From the NCBI GenBank assembly GCA_902622955.1, contig CACNRP010000003.1, positions 29,402 through 93,401 of the forward strand: a stretch of 64,000 nt of DNA, read 5' to 3'. Every line of letters begins with the position of its first letter. Within the stretch, counting starts at the first letter, position 1. The translations under genes and the position numbers were made by a program. A model generated the notes under the pieces. The model saw only the letters and a program-made list of their open reading frames with translations, did no database searches and was not told the DNA's origin. Positions 42,950 through 54,509 of the stretch are shown piece after piece. Origin of the DNA: an uncultured Pelagibacteraceae bacterium (GTDB taxonomy: Bacteria > Pseudomonadota > Alphaproteobacteria > Pelagibacterales > Pelagibacteraceae).

Positions 42950-44119
42950 CTATTTAGAAAAAATATTAATTTTATCAGTTTTTTCCCAGGAAAATGAGCC
43001 ATTTTCCTCAGGTGTTCTTCCAAAATGACCATAAGCAGATGTTTTTTCATATATAGGTTTATTCAGGTCTAACATTTCTCTAATACCCCTTGGGCTTAAA
43101 TCAAAATTTTCTTTAATCTTTTCTACTACAAATTTATTTTTATCTAAATCATTATCAAATAAATCAACATAAATAGATAAAGGTTTTGAGACCCCGATTG
43201 CATAAGCTAATTGAATTAAACATTTTTCTGCAATTTTTGAACCAACAATATTTTTAGCAATATATCTTGCTGCGTAAGCAGCTGATCTATCAACTTTGGT
43301 TGGATCTTTTCCAGAAAAAGCACCACCGCCATGAGGTGCCGCTCCTCCATATGTGTCAACAATAATTTTTCTACCAGTAAGACCACAATCTCCATCGGGA
43401 CCACCAATTACAAAATTACCAGTTGGATTCACATAGAATTCATCTTCATTAAAATCATCCAAAAAATTTTCAGGAATAGATTTTAACATATAAGGTTTTA
43501 GCAAATCTCTAACCTGAGCCTGATTAACATCTGCTGAATGTTGAGATGATATAACCACTGATTTAACTTTTGAAGGTTTTCCATCAATATACTCAAAAGT
43601 TACTTGGCTTTTTGAGTCTGGCTCGATATTTTTTAACTTTCCAGATTTTCTGTCCTCAGCCATTAATCTTAAAATTTTATGAGAGTAGTGAATTGGTGCT
43701 GGCATTAATACATCTGTTTCGTTACATGCGTAACCAAACATTATACCTTGATCTCCAGCTCCTTCATCTTTATTTCCTGATGAGTCCACTCCCATAGCAA
43801 TATCGGCTGATTGGGAATGTAAATGACTTTCAATTTTTGTGGCTTCTTTCCAACTAAATCCTTCTTGGTCATAACCAATATCTTTTATACAATTCCTTAC
43901 TTTTTGAATTAACTCATCTTTTTTAATTTCTGGTCCCCTTACTTCACCAGCTAAAACAACTTTATTTGTAGTTGTTAGTGTTTCGCAGGCAACTCTAGAA
44001 TATGGATCTCCAGAAATAAAACTATCAACAACCATATCTGAGATTCTATCAGAGACTTTATCCGGATGGCCTTCAGAGACAGACTCACTTGTGAAAAGAT
44101 AATTTTTTAAATTACTCAT
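42950..44119 (-). CDS. metK: S-adenosylmethionine synthetase
   Basis: [49 protein letters not shown]. Confidence 0.98.
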   Translation of the reverse strand: MSNLKNYLFTSESVSEGHPDKVSDRISDMVVDSFISGDPYSRVACETLTTTNKVVLAGEVRGPEIKKDELIQKVRNCIKDIGYDQEGFSWKEATKIESHLHSQSADIAMGVDSSGNKDEGAGDQGIMFGYACNETDVLMPAPIHYSHKILRLMAEDRKSGKLKNIEPDSKSQVTFEYIDGKPSKVKSVVISSQHSADVNQAQVRDLLKPYMLKSIPENFLDDFNEDEFYVNPTGNFVIGGPDGDCGLTGRKIIVDTYGGAAPHGGGAFSGKDPTKVDRSAAYAARYIAKNIVGSKIAEKCLIQLAYAIGVSKPLSIYVDLFDNDLDKNKFVVEKIKENFDLSPRGIREMLDLNKPIYEKTSAYGHFGRTPEENGSFSWEKTDKINIFSK

Positions 44120-45656
44120 TTCTAAGTTTCTTAAATGAAAATATCAAAAAAATATACAATAAAATTATAAAACCAAAAATTTTGTTTCCAAATTTTGCAA
44201 ATAGAGTTGTCTCAATTTTTCTTGACTCAATTAAATCAATGTAACCTGATTTATTTATATCAACTTTTTGCTCAATAACTCCTATTGGATTAATAATTGC
44301 TGTTGTCCCATTATTTGCAGACCTTAAAACATATTTCCCACTCTCTATCGCTCTAAAAATACTATGAGTTAAATGTTGCTCTGGTCCAATTGATTTACCA
44401 AACCAGCCATCTTCTGAAATATTTACAATGTAATCAAAGTTACTATTTGTGAAAATTTTACCTGAATAAATTATCTCATAACAAATAAGGGGTAATATTT
44501 TAACTGATAAATTATTATATTTCAGATTAATTATGTTTCTTTGTGCACCTTTTGAATATGATTGATAGTCATTAGTAATTGTTTTTAAACCAATACTTTT
44601 TAATAAGCTTTCAAAAGGTAAAAATTCACCAAAAGGAACGAGATTAATTTTGTTATATGAATTAATTACATTAAGGTCATAGTCAAAAATAGATAATGAA
44701 TTAAAATATTTAATAGTTTTATTTTCATCTTCTTTGCTATTAATCCCAATTGCTAATAAATGATTTTTGTTGAATTTATTTTCAAATAACCATTTGTATT
44801 CTTTTAGTTGGTCTTGTGAAATACCTGGAATAATACCTTCTGGCCAAATAAAAATTATTTTTTGATTTTTTTTAGGAGAGCTGATTTCAATTAGCTCTTC
44901 TATTGCAGTTATGGGATCAATATTACTATAAAATCTATCTATACTTATATTTGAACTCAAAATTCTTATTTTATAGTCAAGATTTTTTACTTGTTGATTG
45001 TTAAATTTTTCTAAATTTTGTGAACCAAGTATATAAAATGACATTGTTGTAATAAGAAATGCAACACAAATACTAATATCTTTTTTGTTCTCTCTTAAAA
45101 TGAATATTGATGGGCTTGTAAATAATGAAATACAGAAAAGATTAAAGCTATATGTGCCTATGACTGATGTAATGTTTAAAATTTCGATTTGATTAGAAAA
45201 ACTATAAGCAATTAAATTCCAAGGGAAACCAGTGAGTATTGATCCTCTCACAAATTCTACTATTCCAAATATTAAAGGGAAAAGAAAAAATGAGCTTAAA
45301 TTATTATTTGGTTTTAAAACCACAAATAGATAAGCAACTAAAGCATAAAACAAGGCTAAGAAACCAGGTATCAATATTATTGTAAAAGGTATTAAAAACT
45401 TAAAATTTTGATCAAACGTTAATGATATTGAGATCCAATATAAATTACTTACAAAATAACCAAACCCAAATAACCAACCATAAAGAAAAAATATTCTTTT
45501 ATTTTTATTAAACTCAATTTTTTTTATTAAAAATATATAGAATAAACTAAAAGTTAAAAAATTTATTACGACATAATTAAATGGAGGCAAACTTAAGGAA
45601 GTAAGCACTCCTAACAAAATTAAATAAATTAATTCAATATAAAATTTATTTTTCAA
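44112..45656 (-). CDS. lnt: Apolipoprotein N-acyltransferase
   Basis: 514 aa multi-TM plus nitrilase domain; [45 protein letters not shown]. Confidence 0.94.
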   Translation of the reverse strand: MKNKFYIELIYLILLGVLTSLSLPPFNYVVINFLTFSLFYIFLIKKIEFNKNKRIFFLYGWLFGFGYFVSNLYWISISLTFDQNFKFLIPFTIILIPGFLALFYALVAYLFVVLKPNNNLSSFFLFPLIFGIVEFVRGSILTGFPWNLIAYSFSNQIEILNITSVIGTYSFNLFCISLFTSPSIFILRENKKDISICVAFLITTMSFYILGSQNLEKFNNQQVKNLDYKIRILSSNISIDRFYSNIDPITAIEELIEISSPKKNQKIIFIWPEGIIPGISQDQLKEYKWLFENKFNKNHLLAIGINSKEDENKTIKYFNSLSIFDYDLNVINSYNKINLVPFGEFLPFESLLKSIGLKTITNDYQSYSKGAQRNIINLKYNNLSVKILPLICYEIIYSGKIFTNSNFDYIVNISEDGWFGKSIGPEQHLTHSIFRAIESGKYVLRSANNGTTAIINPIGVIEQKVDINKSGYIDLIESRKIETTLFAKFGNKIFGFIILLYIFLIFSFKKLRNE

Positions 45657-45657
45657 T

Positions 45658-46119
45658 TTAATTTATTTTTGATTTTACGGATTTAAATAATAGGTCTTCC
45701 TCTTTTAACATTTTGGAATAATCATTACTTTTTTTATGATCAAAACCTAAAAGATGAAGAAAACCATGTATATAAATTTTAGCAACTTTTTCTTTAAAAG
45801 ATTTTAAGTCTTGTGATCTTGGTTTATCTAGATAATTATAGCTAATGATAATATCTCCCAAATAAGTATTTTTTTTAATTTTTATTTTTTTATCTGATGG
45901 AAAAGATAAAATATCGGTAGATTTATTTTTTTTTCTAAAAACCTTATTTAATTTTTTAATATTCTTATTATTCGAGAGTAATAGTGTGAGGGTTACTTTT
46001 TTATTCAAAAATTTATATTTTTTTGGAAAAGCTTTACATATTTTATTAAAAAAAATATCTTTATTTTTAAGTCTTTTTGACCAAGCCTTCTCCTCAGAGA
46101 AGACATTAACACTAATCAT
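45658..46119 (-). CDS. ybeY: rRNA maturation endonuclease YbeY
   Basis: NKVFRKKNKSTDILSFP; IHGFLHLLGFDHKKSNDY. Confidence 0.95.
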   Translation of the reverse strand: MISVNVFSEEKAWSKRLKNKDIFFNKICKAFPKKYKFLNKKVTLTLLLSNNKNIKKLNKVFRKKNKSTDILSFPSDKKIKIKKNTYLGDIIISYNYLDKPRSQDLKSFKEKVAKIYIHGFLHLLGFDHKKSNDYSKMLKEEDLLFKSVKSKIN

Positions 46120-47107
46120 TATTTGAGTATGCTTTTACTATTTTAGAAACAAGAGGATGTCTGACAACATCTGAATGATCAAAATTAACTGTAGATATTT
46201 CCTTTAAATGTCCAAGTAACTTTTTTGATCGAACCAATCCTGACATACTTTTATTCGGTAAATCAATTTGAGATGGGTCACCATTAACAACTATTTTTGA
46301 ATTTTCACCAATACGAGTTAAGAACATTTTAATTTGAGTATCTGTTGCATTTTGTGCCTCATCTAAAATTGCAAAAGAATTTTTAAGAGTTCTTCCTCTC
46401 ATAAATGCTAATGGTGCAATTTCAATATCTCCAATCTCAATCATTCTCTGTATTTTTTCAAAATCAAAAAGATCGTATAAGGAGTCATATAAAGGTCTTA
46501 GATAAGGATCTACTTTTTCCTTCATATCACCTGGTAAAAATCCCAAACGTTCTCCTGCCTCTACTGCTGGTCTTGAAAGAATAATTCTCTCAATTTTTTT
46601 TTCTAATAACATAGTTAAACCTACAGCTACTGCTAAGAAAGTTTTTCCTGTACCTGCTGGTCCAGCTGAAATTATAATATCACTTTCCCTTAAAGCTCTA
46701 ACATAACTTTTTTGTTTTTCTGATCTAGGAATGATAGATTTTTTTGGAGTTTTAATTATATCTGTAACATTATTGTTCTTTACTTTTTCATTAATCATAA
46801 ATTTATCAACTGATGAAAGTATATCTTTATTCTCTATATTTCCATTATTAATAAATTGATTAGCTAAAAATTGAATGGCATTTTTAATTTTTTCATTAAT
46901 CTCAGGTGTTGATTTAATCAAAATTGAGTTCCCTCTTGAATACAAACTACAATTTGTAATTTTTTCTAATTCTTGTAAATTTTTATTAAATTCACCAACC
47001 ACACCCATTAATAAGTTATTATCATGAAAAATTACGCTTAAAGAATTGTTATCCGAATAAACAAATTTTAAGGACTGATCGATATTTTTTTTCGTTAATC
47101 CGCTCAA
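46112..47107 (-). CDS. ybeZ: PhoH-like ATPase (YbeZ)
   Basis: SAGPAGTGKTFLAVAVG; SRPAVEAGERLGFLPGDMKEKVDPYLRPLYD; FAILDEAQNATDTQIKMFLTRIG. Confidence 0.95.
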   Translation of the reverse strand: MSGLTKKNIDQSLKFVYSDNNSLSVIFHDNNLLMGVVGEFNKNLQELEKITNCSLYSRGNSILIKSTPEINEKIKNAIQFLANQFINNGNIENKDILSSVDKFMINEKVKNNNVTDIIKTPKKSIIPRSEKQKSYVRALRESDIIISAGPAGTGKTFLAVAVGLTMLLEKKIERIILSRPAVEAGERLGFLPGDMKEKVDPYLRPLYDSLYDLFDFEKIQRMIEIGDIEIAPLAFMRGRTLKNSFAILDEAQNATDTQIKMFLTRIGENSKIVVNGDPSQIDLPNKSMSGLVRSKKLLGHLKEISTVNFDHSDVVRHPLVSKIVKAYSNND

Positions 47108-47110
47108 ATT

Positions 47111-48439
47111 CTACGCAACTTTCTTATCTGAATGGGTTACAATTTCACCAAATAAAGTATTTCTATTACTTTCTTTAATTTTTACTTTCACAATTTTTCC
47201 AATATCGCTCATTTTACCATTAAAAATTACAGATGTCATATACTCAGATCTTCCAAAAGCTTTACTTTTGTCATCAGTTAAATTTTCTACTAATACCTCA
47301 ACTACTTTATCTTCCAAAGATTTGTTCATTTTAATTTGATTTTCAAACAAAATATTTTGAATTTTTTCTAATCTCTGTGTAGAAATTTTTTTTTCGATTA
47401 AGTCTAAATTTTCAGCAACTGTTCCAGGTCTAGGACTAAAAATAAAAGAATAAGAATTAATAAATTTAACTCTCTTAATTAATTTAAAAGTATCAGTAAA
47501 ATCTTGATCTTCTTCTCCAGGATAAGCAATTATAAAATCACTTGAAAACTCTATTTTTGGATTAATTTCTTTTAATTTATCAAAAGTACTTAGATATTCT
47601 TCAATAGTATGTTTTCTATTCATTGATTTTAGAATTTTATTAGATCCACTCTGAACAGGTAAATGCACAAGTGGCATTAACTTTTTTGATGTTTTATAAA
47701 TTTCGATTAAATCCTCCGTCATATCTTTTGGATGAGATGTGGTATATCGAACTCTTTTTATTTCAGGTAATTTTTCAATATTTAATATTAAATCTGACAA
47801 TCTAAATCCTTCACTATCATAAGCATTCACATTTTGGCCTAACAAAATTATTTCTCTTGCCCCATTATCAACTAAATATTTTGCTTCATCTAAAATTTGT
47901 TTAAATGGTCGTGAGTATTCTGGGCCTCTGGTGTATGGTACTACACAAAAATGACAAAATTTATCACAACCCTCTTGAATAGTTAAGAAAGATGAAACTT
48001 TTCCAGCTTCATTTTTAATATTGCTCAAATATTCAAATTTTGAAATAGCATCAAATTCTGTTTCTTCTATTTTTTTCTTTTTTTCGATATGACTCAAAAT
48101 TGTATCATTAATTTTATGATAAGATTGAGGACCAATTACCAAATCAATGTAAGGTTCTCTTTTCAGCATCTCCTCATTTTCAGCTTGAGCTACGCATCCT
48201 GCGATAATTACTAATGGTTTTTTTTTAAATCTAAATTTTTTTTTTACTCTACCAATTTCATGATAAACTTTTTCTTTTGCTTTATCTCTAATATGACATG
48301 TATTTAATAAATAACAGTTAGCATCTTCGTAATGCTCTGTTTTATCAAAACCAATTTTTTTAACTGAGTCAAATATTCTATTAGAATCATACTCATTCAT
48401 TTGACATCCAAAAGTTTTAATGAATATTTTTTGACTCAT
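47111..48439 (-). CDS. miaB: tRNA-2-methylthio-N6-dimethylallyladenosine synthase
   Basis: FIKTFGCQMNEYDS; EGCDKFCHFCVVPYTRGPEYSRP radical-SAM motif. Confidence 0.97.
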   Translation of the reverse strand: MSQKIFIKTFGCQMNEYDSNRIFDSVKKIGFDKTEHYEDANCYLLNTCHIRDKAKEKVYHEIGRVKKKFRFKKKPLVIIAGCVAQAENEEMLKREPYIDLVIGPQSYHKINDTILSHIEKKKKIEETEFDAISKFEYLSNIKNEAGKVSSFLTIQEGCDKFCHFCVVPYTRGPEYSRPFKQILDEAKYLVDNGAREIILLGQNVNAYDSEGFRLSDLILNIEKLPEIKRVRYTTSHPKDMTEDLIEIYKTSKKLMPLVHLPVQSGSNKILKSMNRKHTIEEYLSTFDKLKEINPKIEFSSDFIIAYPGEEDQDFTDTFKLIKRVKFINSYSFIFSPRPGTVAENLDLIEKKISTQRLEKIQNILFENQIKMNKSLEDKVVEVLVENLTDDKSKAFGRSEYMTSVIFNGKMSDIGKIVKVKIKESNRNTLFGEIVTHSDKKVA

Positions 48440-48444
48440 AATTA

Positions 48445-48867
48445 TTAGGATTTTTTTTTTATCCCATATAACTCAAGCTTATGATCAACTAATGTGTAAC
48501 CATATTTTTCTGCAATTTTCTGTTGAAGATGATTAATTTCATCATCAACAAATTCTATTATTTCTCCAGTTTTAATATCTATTAAATGATTATGGTCATC
48601 ATTTAATTCATATCTTGCTTTACCAGTTTTAAAATCATGCTTTGTTAATATTCCAGCTTCTTCAAATAGTTTCACTGTTCTATAAACTGTAGCAATACTA
48701 ATTTTAGGATCAATTTTTGAAACTCTGTTATATAATTCATCAACATCTGGATGATCAGACTCTCCATACTCCTCTTTCGACTCCAACAAAACTCTTGCTA
48801 TCGTCCTTCTTTGGTCAGTTAATTTAAGACCTTTTTTCTGAAATTTTTGCTCTAATTTATCTGGCAT
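48445..48867 (-). CDS. fur: Fur-family transcriptional regulator
   Basis: GLKLTDQRRTIARVLLES; SIATVYRTVKLFEEAGIL; DDHNHLIDIKTGEIIEF. Confidence 0.92.
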   Translation of the reverse strand: MPDKLEQKFQKKGLKLTDQRRTIARVLLESKEEYGESDHPDVDELYNRVSKIDPKISIATVYRTVKLFEEAGILTKHDFKTGKARYELNDDHNHLIDIKTGEIIEFVDDEINHLQQKIAEKYGYTLVDHKLELYGIKKKS

Positions 48868-48881
48868 AATTAATTTTAACC

Positions 48882-49262
48882 TTAATAAATAGGATTAATC
48901 AAATTCTTTTCAATTTTAAATTTTTCACATAATTCAGGTATATTTTCGTATTTTATGTCTTTTTCACCTTTAAAATCTTTAATACTAAAACAATAATAAT
49001 CAATATTATTAGTTAAATTAAATGCTTTTACTATGGACAGAGAATTTCTTATTCCAGCAAAGCTTCCTGGACCTCTATTTAGATAAATTTTATCAATGTC
49101 TTTTAGACTCAATTTGTGGGAATTTAAAAAATCATTAATTATTAAAGTTAATTTTTCATAATTAATTTTAGTATTCTCTTTAGTAATATTATAAATATCA
49201 TTACTAGTAATGATCATTAAAAAAATTTTTTCTCCAGCCACATCAATTATAAGTTTATTCAT
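48882..49262 (-). CDS. tsaB: TsaB-like protein, short (126 aa)
   Basis: IYLNRGPGSFAGIRNSLSIVKAFNLT motif; start probably 49262 (MNKLIIDVAGEK). Confidence 0.78.
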   Translation of the reverse strand: MNKLIIDVAGEKIFLMIITSNDIYNITKENTKINYEKLTLIINDFLNSHKLSLKDIDKIYLNRGPGSFAGIRNSLSIVKAFNLTNNIDYYCFSIKDFKGEKDIKYENIPELCEKFKIEKNLINPIY

Positions 49263-50271
49263 AATTATTTTATTTTCTAATATCAGTTCTAAATCAGATG
49301 AAAATAATATCAAATATTATTCTAATGATGAGGGAATTCTCTCAATAATGTATCATCGTTTTAATGAAAATAAGTATCCTTCAACCAATATAAAAATGGA
49401 TATATTTAAGGAACATATTGATATTATTAGAAACTCAAGTTTTAATTTTCATAATCCAAATGACTTTGAAAATAAATTTAATGAACCAAAATCAAAAAAA
49501 GAAATTCTAATTACTATTGATGATGCTTTTGAGTCTTTTTATGCTGAGGCATGGCCTTTTTTTAAAAAGAATAAAATCCCTTTTATCTTATTTGTTTCTA
49601 CTGAACCTGTGGGAAAAAAAGGTTATATGACATGGGAGCAAATTAAAGAAGTTGAAAGTAATGATTTTGCATACATTGGACATCATTCGCATACTCATGA
49701 ATATCTTATAGATGTAAGTAATGAAGAGTTTATTCTAGACATTGAAACAGCAAATCAAATTTTCTTAAAAGAACTTGGTTATATCCCTAATCTATTTTCA
49801 TATCCATTTGGTGAATATTCAAAATTTATGAAAGATTATATATCTAATAATTTCAAATTTGCTTTTGGTCAGCATTCTGGAGTTATTGATTTAAATAAAG
49901 ATAAATTCGAACTACCCAGATTTCCAATTAATGAAAAATATGGTGAGATAAAAAGGTTTAAATCAATAATAAATTATTTTCCACTTGAATATAAAAAAAT
50001 ATATCCAGAGGAAAAACAACTTTTTAAAAATACAAATCCTCCAAATTTCAGAGTTGAATTTTTTAAAGAGCAAAAAAATTATTCTAATATTAATTGTTAT
50101 TCTAATGAGGGAGGTATTTGGGAAAAATCAAAGACAATCTTTGCTAATAACTCTCTAACAATTGAATTTAGAGGACCATTCAAACCAAGAAGAGGAAGAA
50201 TTAATTGTTCTCTAAATGATAATGGAAAGTGGAGATGGTTCGGAATTCAATTTCCCATCAAAAAAGATTAA
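49210..50271 (+). CDS. Exported polysaccharide deacetylase-family protein
   Basis: Signal peptide; ILITIDDAFESFYAEAWPFFKKNKIPFILFVST; IGHHSHTHEYL. Confidence 0.88.
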   Translation: MIIKKIFSPATSIISLFIIILFSNISSKSDENNIKYYSNDEGILSIMYHRFNENKYPSTNIKMDIFKEHIDIIRNSSFNFHNPNDFENKFNEPKSKKEILITIDDAFESFYAEAWPFFKKNKIPFILFVSTEPVGKKGYMTWEQIKEVESNDFAYIGHHSHTHEYLIDVSNEEFILDIETANQIFLKELGYIPNLFSYPFGEYSKFMKDYISNNFKFAFGQHSGVIDLNKDKFELPRFPINEKYGEIKRFKSIINYFPLEYKKIYPEEKQLFKNTNPPNFRVEFFKEQKNYSNINCYSNEGGIWEKSKTIFANNSLTIEFRGPFKPRRGRINCSLNDNGKWRWFGIQFPIKKD

Positions 50272-51332
50272 ATCAAACTTTCTAGATCTTTGCTTGAAGG
50301 TAACAACCTTGCCTCATCAAAATCTTTCAATTTATTCTGCTGAATAATTTTTTGTAAAACCTCTATATATTGACTTCCTGTTTCTGCATATTTATCTAAA
50401 TGTCTAGATAATATTAAGCTATCTAAAGGTTTGTTTTTATTTCTAAGCTCTGTTCTAGCTTTTCTCAAATTTTTATATGATGAATGAGTATTCAAATTTC
50501 TTAAATATGCTCTAACTGATAACTGTAAGCTGTGAAATCTCATGACTTTATGATCCTTACCTTCTTCAGCATTTTTTGGCTTAAGACCTTCTCCAGACCA
50601 AGTCCATTGACCAAACAATGCATTTCCTTTTAGTGCAAATCTCGAGGTTCCCCAACCTGTTTCCTTAGCTGCTTGAGCTATAGCCAGCGAAACTGGTATT
50701 TCATCCATTCTTATTTTTAATGAAGATAAATCATTCTGCCTCACACCATATTGCTTATATTTTTTTTCTAACCATTTCTTTTCAATATCGGTATTGCCAT
50801 TTTTATTAAGAATAATGAATAATCTTTTTCTATCTATTCTTATTTTATTGTTTTCCTTAACAATTAAAGGAAGAACAATTTTTATAAACATATCTTTTCT
50901 TTTTTTAGAATTACTAATATTTTTAATTTCATTTGGTAAAAGACCAATATCTACTGGTTTTACTAATTTTGTATCTCTAACATCTTTTAGATTATAATTT
51001 ACTTCCTTAAATAAAGAGTCTATTTCGGAAGTTGTATATCTAACTAGGTTAATTTCAGAATTATTTTCATCTAAAATATCATACAATAAATCTCTTTCAT
51101 CGCCATCTACAACAGATTCATCCTCTAATAATTTATCTTTGTTTAAAATTTTTTCTAAAATATTTTTAGAATTATTAGTAAACTCTTTATTGTTAAAATT
51201 TTTGTTTGTAAACTTAATAATTATTGGTGCTACATAAAAAAATGAAATTACAAAGAACGAACTTAAAAAAAATCGTGAAACTATATTTAAACTTTTTTTT
51301 TTTAAAAAACCTGATTTTTTAAATTTAGCCAT
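50268..51332 (-). CDS. Membrane-anchored glucosaminidase (Bax/FlgJ-like)
   Basis: AIAQAAKETGWGTSRFALKGNALFGQWTW; N-terminal TM. Confidence 0.85.
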   Translation of the reverse strand: MAKFKKSGFLKKKSLNIVSRFFLSSFFVISFFYVAPIIIKFTNKNFNNKEFTNNSKNILEKILNKDKLLEDESVVDGDERDLLYDILDENNSEINLVRYTTSEIDSLFKEVNYNLKDVRDTKLVKPVDIGLLPNEIKNISNSKKRKDMFIKIVLPLIVKENNKIRIDRKRLFIILNKNGNTDIEKKWLEKKYKQYGVRQNDLSSLKIRMDEIPVSLAIAQAAKETGWGTSRFALKGNALFGQWTWSGEGLKPKNAEEGKDHKVMRFHSLQLSVRAYLRNLNTHSSYKNLRKARTELRNKNKPLDSLILSRHLDKYAETGSQYIEVLQKIIQQNKLKDFDEARLLPSSKDLESLI

Positions 51333-51338
51333 AAATTA

Positions 51339-51881
51339 TTACTGTATTGCAACGACCTCTTTTACCTCTGGCAAATAATGACATAAAAGATTTTGAACAC
51401 CTTGTTTTAAAGTCATGGTTGAACTTGGACAGCCAGAACAGCTTCCTTGCAATTGTACCTTTACAATTCCATCTTTAAATTCTTTAAATTTTATATCTCC
51501 ACCATCCCTAGCAACTGCTGGTCTTATTTTTTGCTCTAAAATTTTCACTATTTTTTCTTCAATTTCACTTAAATCTGTAAGCTCCTCTTTTATATTTTTA
51601 TCAATTACAAATTCTTTACCGCCTGCATAAAAATCATTTATTAATGAGATTATTATATGCTTTATTTCATCCCACTTAATATTGTCTTTCTTGTTTACTG
51701 AAATAAAATCTTTACCTAAAAAAATACCTTCTACACCATTTACCGATAATATATTTCTTACTAATTCATTTTGAACATCATCTTTATTAGTAATCTCATA
51801 GGGACCGCTGTTTGAAACTTTCTTTCCGGGAAGAAATTTCAAAGAATTAGGGTTTGGTGTTTCTTCTGTTTGGATAAACAT
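51339..51881 (-). CDS. NifU-family Fe-S scaffold (Nfu type)
   Basis: MFIQTEETPNPNSLKFLPG; VARDGGDIKF...GSCSGCPSSTMTLKQGVQNLL. Confidence 0.94.
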   Translation of the reverse strand: MFIQTEETPNPNSLKFLPGKKVSNSGPYEITNKDDVQNELVRNILSVNGVEGIFLGKDFISVNKKDNIKWDEIKHIIISLINDFYAGGKEFVIDKNIKEELTDLSEIEEKIVKILEQKIRPAVARDGGDIKFKEFKDGIVKVQLQGSCSGCPSSTMTLKQGVQNLLCHYLPEVKEVVAIQ

Positions 51882-51933
51882 AGTTTATATATAGTTAATA
51901 TTTTAAAAATTAAAACTTGATAATAAATTTTTC

Positions 51934-52935
51934 TTAAAAACCCACTATTTCTTTAATTCTTTCAATCTTTTTAGATGCTATCAAATCAGCTTTTTCAACT
52001 CCATCTAGAAGGATTCGATCTAAATAACTTTTATCTCTTAGGAGTTTTTTTATTTCATTTGAAATTGGTTCAATTTTGTTAACGAGCTCCTCTATTAATT
52101 TTTCTTTAAATTCTGAAAAATTTTTACCTGCAAAAGTTTTAATTGAGTTATGCAATGATGAATTAGTTAAGCTTGAATAAATTCCTAAAAGATTCTTTGC
52201 TTCTAACCTTTCATCAAGATCCTTAATATCTTGTGGCATAGGTAAAGGATCGGTTTTTGCTTTTTTAATTTTATTAATTATCTGGTTTTTATCATCTGTT
52301 AAATTAATTCTACTTAAATCTGATAATTCTGATTTACTCATTTTTTTTGAACCATCTTTCAAACTCATAATTCTTGAAAACTCATTTTGGATTAAAGGTT
52401 CAGGAACTTGGAGAAAATTTTTTACCCCAAAATCATTATTAAATTTTTGAGCTATATCTCTACATAACTCCAAATGTTGCTTTTGGTCATCACCTACAGG
52501 AACATGAGTGGCATCATATAAAAGAATATCAGCCGCCATTAAAACTGGATAAGAGTATAACCCAATACTAGCTTTCTCTTTGTCTTTTCCAGCTTTCTCC
52601 TTGAATTGAGTCATTCTATTTAACCAACCCATTCTAGCAACACAGCTTAATATCCATGCTCCTTCAGCATGAGCTGTTACACTGGATTGATTAAAAATAA
52701 TACTTTTTTTTGGATCTATTCCACTTGCTATGAAAGTTGCAACAGTTTCTCTAATATTATTTTTTAATTCTTTTGGATCTTGCTTGACGGTTATGGCATG
52801 TAAATCAACTACACAAAAAATACATTTGTTATTATTATCATTATTCAATTCTACAAAATTTTTAATAGCTCCTAAGTAATTTCCAAGATGAAGATTACCT
52901 GTAGGTTGAACTCCCGAAAATATTTTTTTACTCAT
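51934..52935 (-). CDS. trpS: Tryptophanyl-tRNA synthetase
   Basis: [26 protein letters not shown]. Confidence 0.97.
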   Translation of the reverse strand: MSKKIFSGVQPTGNLHLGNYLGAIKNFVELNNDNNNKCIFCVVDLHAITVKQDPKELKNNIRETVATFIASGIDPKKSIIFNQSSVTAHAEGAWILSCVARMGWLNRMTQFKEKAGKDKEKASIGLYSYPVLMAADILLYDATHVPVGDDQKQHLELCRDIAQKFNNDFGVKNFLQVPEPLIQNEFSRIMSLKDGSKKMSKSELSDLSRINLTDDKNQIINKIKKAKTDPLPMPQDIKDLDERLEAKNLLGIYSSLTNSSLHNSIKTFAGKNFSEFKEKLIEELVNKIEPISNEIKKLLRDKSYLDRILLDGVEKADLIASKKIERIKEIVGF

Positions 52936-52939
52936 AAAA

Positions 52940-54469
52940 TCAGTACTTTAATTTAATATCATTCATTTGAAAAGCTTTGATGAAATAACATACAATTAAA
53001 TAGAATAATAATCCCAATATTACACATAAAACTAAATATAAAGATTTTGTTGTCTCATCAAATGATAATTTGTTTTGAAAAAAATTTAATAAAAAGTAAA
53101 AAAATAAACCCATCAAAATTGATGCAAAAATTATTTTAATGAATTTTATAAAAAACTTTTGATTAAAATAAAATAGTTGATGATTTTTTAAAAATAAAAA
53201 TAGAAGAATTGAATTAAACCAAGATGAAATCGAAGTTGCTATTGGAATTATTATAAAACCAATTTTGTTAAAAAAGTAAACACTAATTGAAATATTTAGT
53301 ATTACAGATATTAATGAAATATAAAACGGTGTTTTAGTGTCATGATTTGCAAAAAAAAAGCTTGAAAAAACTTTTATTAAAGCAAAAGCAGGTAAGCCTA
53401 ATGCAAAATAATACAAAGCTAAACTTGAGTTACTCACTGAATTTTCGTTAAATGATCCATAACCAAATAAAGCTGAAATAATTTGTTCTGATCCAATAAT
53501 TAAAGCGATAGTAGCTGGAAGACTCAAAAATAAACTTAATTCAAGAGCTTTATTTTGTATTAGTAAAATCTTACTTCTATTTTTAGATTGAACGTGTTTT
53601 GAAAGCTGAGGAAGTATAACAACTCCAATTGCAATGCCAGCTATAGCAAGGTTTATTTGATAAATTCTATCTGCATAATATAAGTAAGACACTGCACTTG
53701 CTTGAAATGATGCAATTATAGTACCAATTAAAATATTTATTTGAGTAACTCCAGAGGAAAAAATACTTGGTAAAAGCTTTTTAAAAAAAAACTTTACTTT
53801 ATTGCTTACTTTTAATTTAAAACTTAATTTAAGGTAGTAATATTTTGATACATATTTAAATAAAAATATTAGTTGTAAAAAACCAGCCAAAGAAACACCG
53901 TAAGATAAATAATAAACCAACTGATCGCCCAAAAATTTAGAAAAAATTAATACTAAAGTTAAAACAATATTTAAGATTATTGGGGCTGCTGCTGCAACTG
54001 CAAACTTATTATGTGAATTTAAAATTGCAGAAAAAAATGAAGCTAAAGAAATAAAAAGTAAAAAAGGAAAAGTAATTCTTGTTAAATCAATTGCTACCTC
54101 CATTTTTTCTACATCACCAACAAAACCTGGTGCAATAATTGAAACAAATATTGGCATGAAAATTTCAACAATTATTGTTAAAAATAATAATCCTAAAAAA
54201 AGAAGATTGAAGATATCGTTAGCAAATTTATTTGATTGTTTTTTCCCTTTTCTAATTTCTGATGAATAACTTGGTACAAACGCTGCATTAAAAGTTCCCT
54301 CTGCAAACAATCTTCTGAAAGTATTTGGAATTCTGAATGCAACAAAAAAAGCATCGGCTAACATTCCTGTTCCTAGAAAAATTGCTATTAAAATATCTCT
54401 TAAATAACCTAGCAATCTACTAATGATAGTATAAAAACCAAATGTCCCTGTTGACTTAAGTAAATTCAT
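52940..54469 (-). CDS. murJ: Lipid II flippase MurJ
   Basis: [25 protein letters not shown]...[29 protein letters not shown]. Confidence 0.96.
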   Translation of the reverse strand: MNLLKSTGTFGFYTIISRLLGYLRDILIAIFLGTGMLADAFFVAFRIPNTFRRLFAEGTFNAAFVPSYSSEIRKGKKQSNKFANDIFNLLFLGLLFLTIIVEIFMPIFVSIIAPGFVGDVEKMEVAIDLTRITFPFLLFISLASFFSAILNSHNKFAVAAAAPIILNIVLTLVLIFSKFLGDQLVYYLSYGVSLAGFLQLIFLFKYVSKYYYLKLSFKLKVSNKVKFFFKKLLPSIFSSGVTQINILIGTIIASFQASAVSYLYYADRIYQINLAIAGIAIGVVILPQLSKHVQSKNRSKILLIQNKALELSLFLSLPATIALIIGSEQIISALFGYGSFNENSVSNSSLALYYFALGLPAFALIKVFSSFFFANHDTKTPFYISLISVILNISISVYFFNKIGFIIIPIATSISSWFNSILLFLFLKNHQLFYFNQKFFIKFIKIIFASILMGLFFYFLLNFFQNKLSFDETTKSLYLVLCVILGLLFYLIVCYFIKAFQMNDIKLKY

Positions 54470-54509
54470 AAATCATATTAGTCTTAATTTTAACCCAATT
54501 GTACACTTA

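Noticed and set aside
42930-44119. SAM riboswitch upstream of metK
   Set aside because: The metK start overlaps the end of lnt, leaving no leader space; no SAM-I/II/V motif seen.
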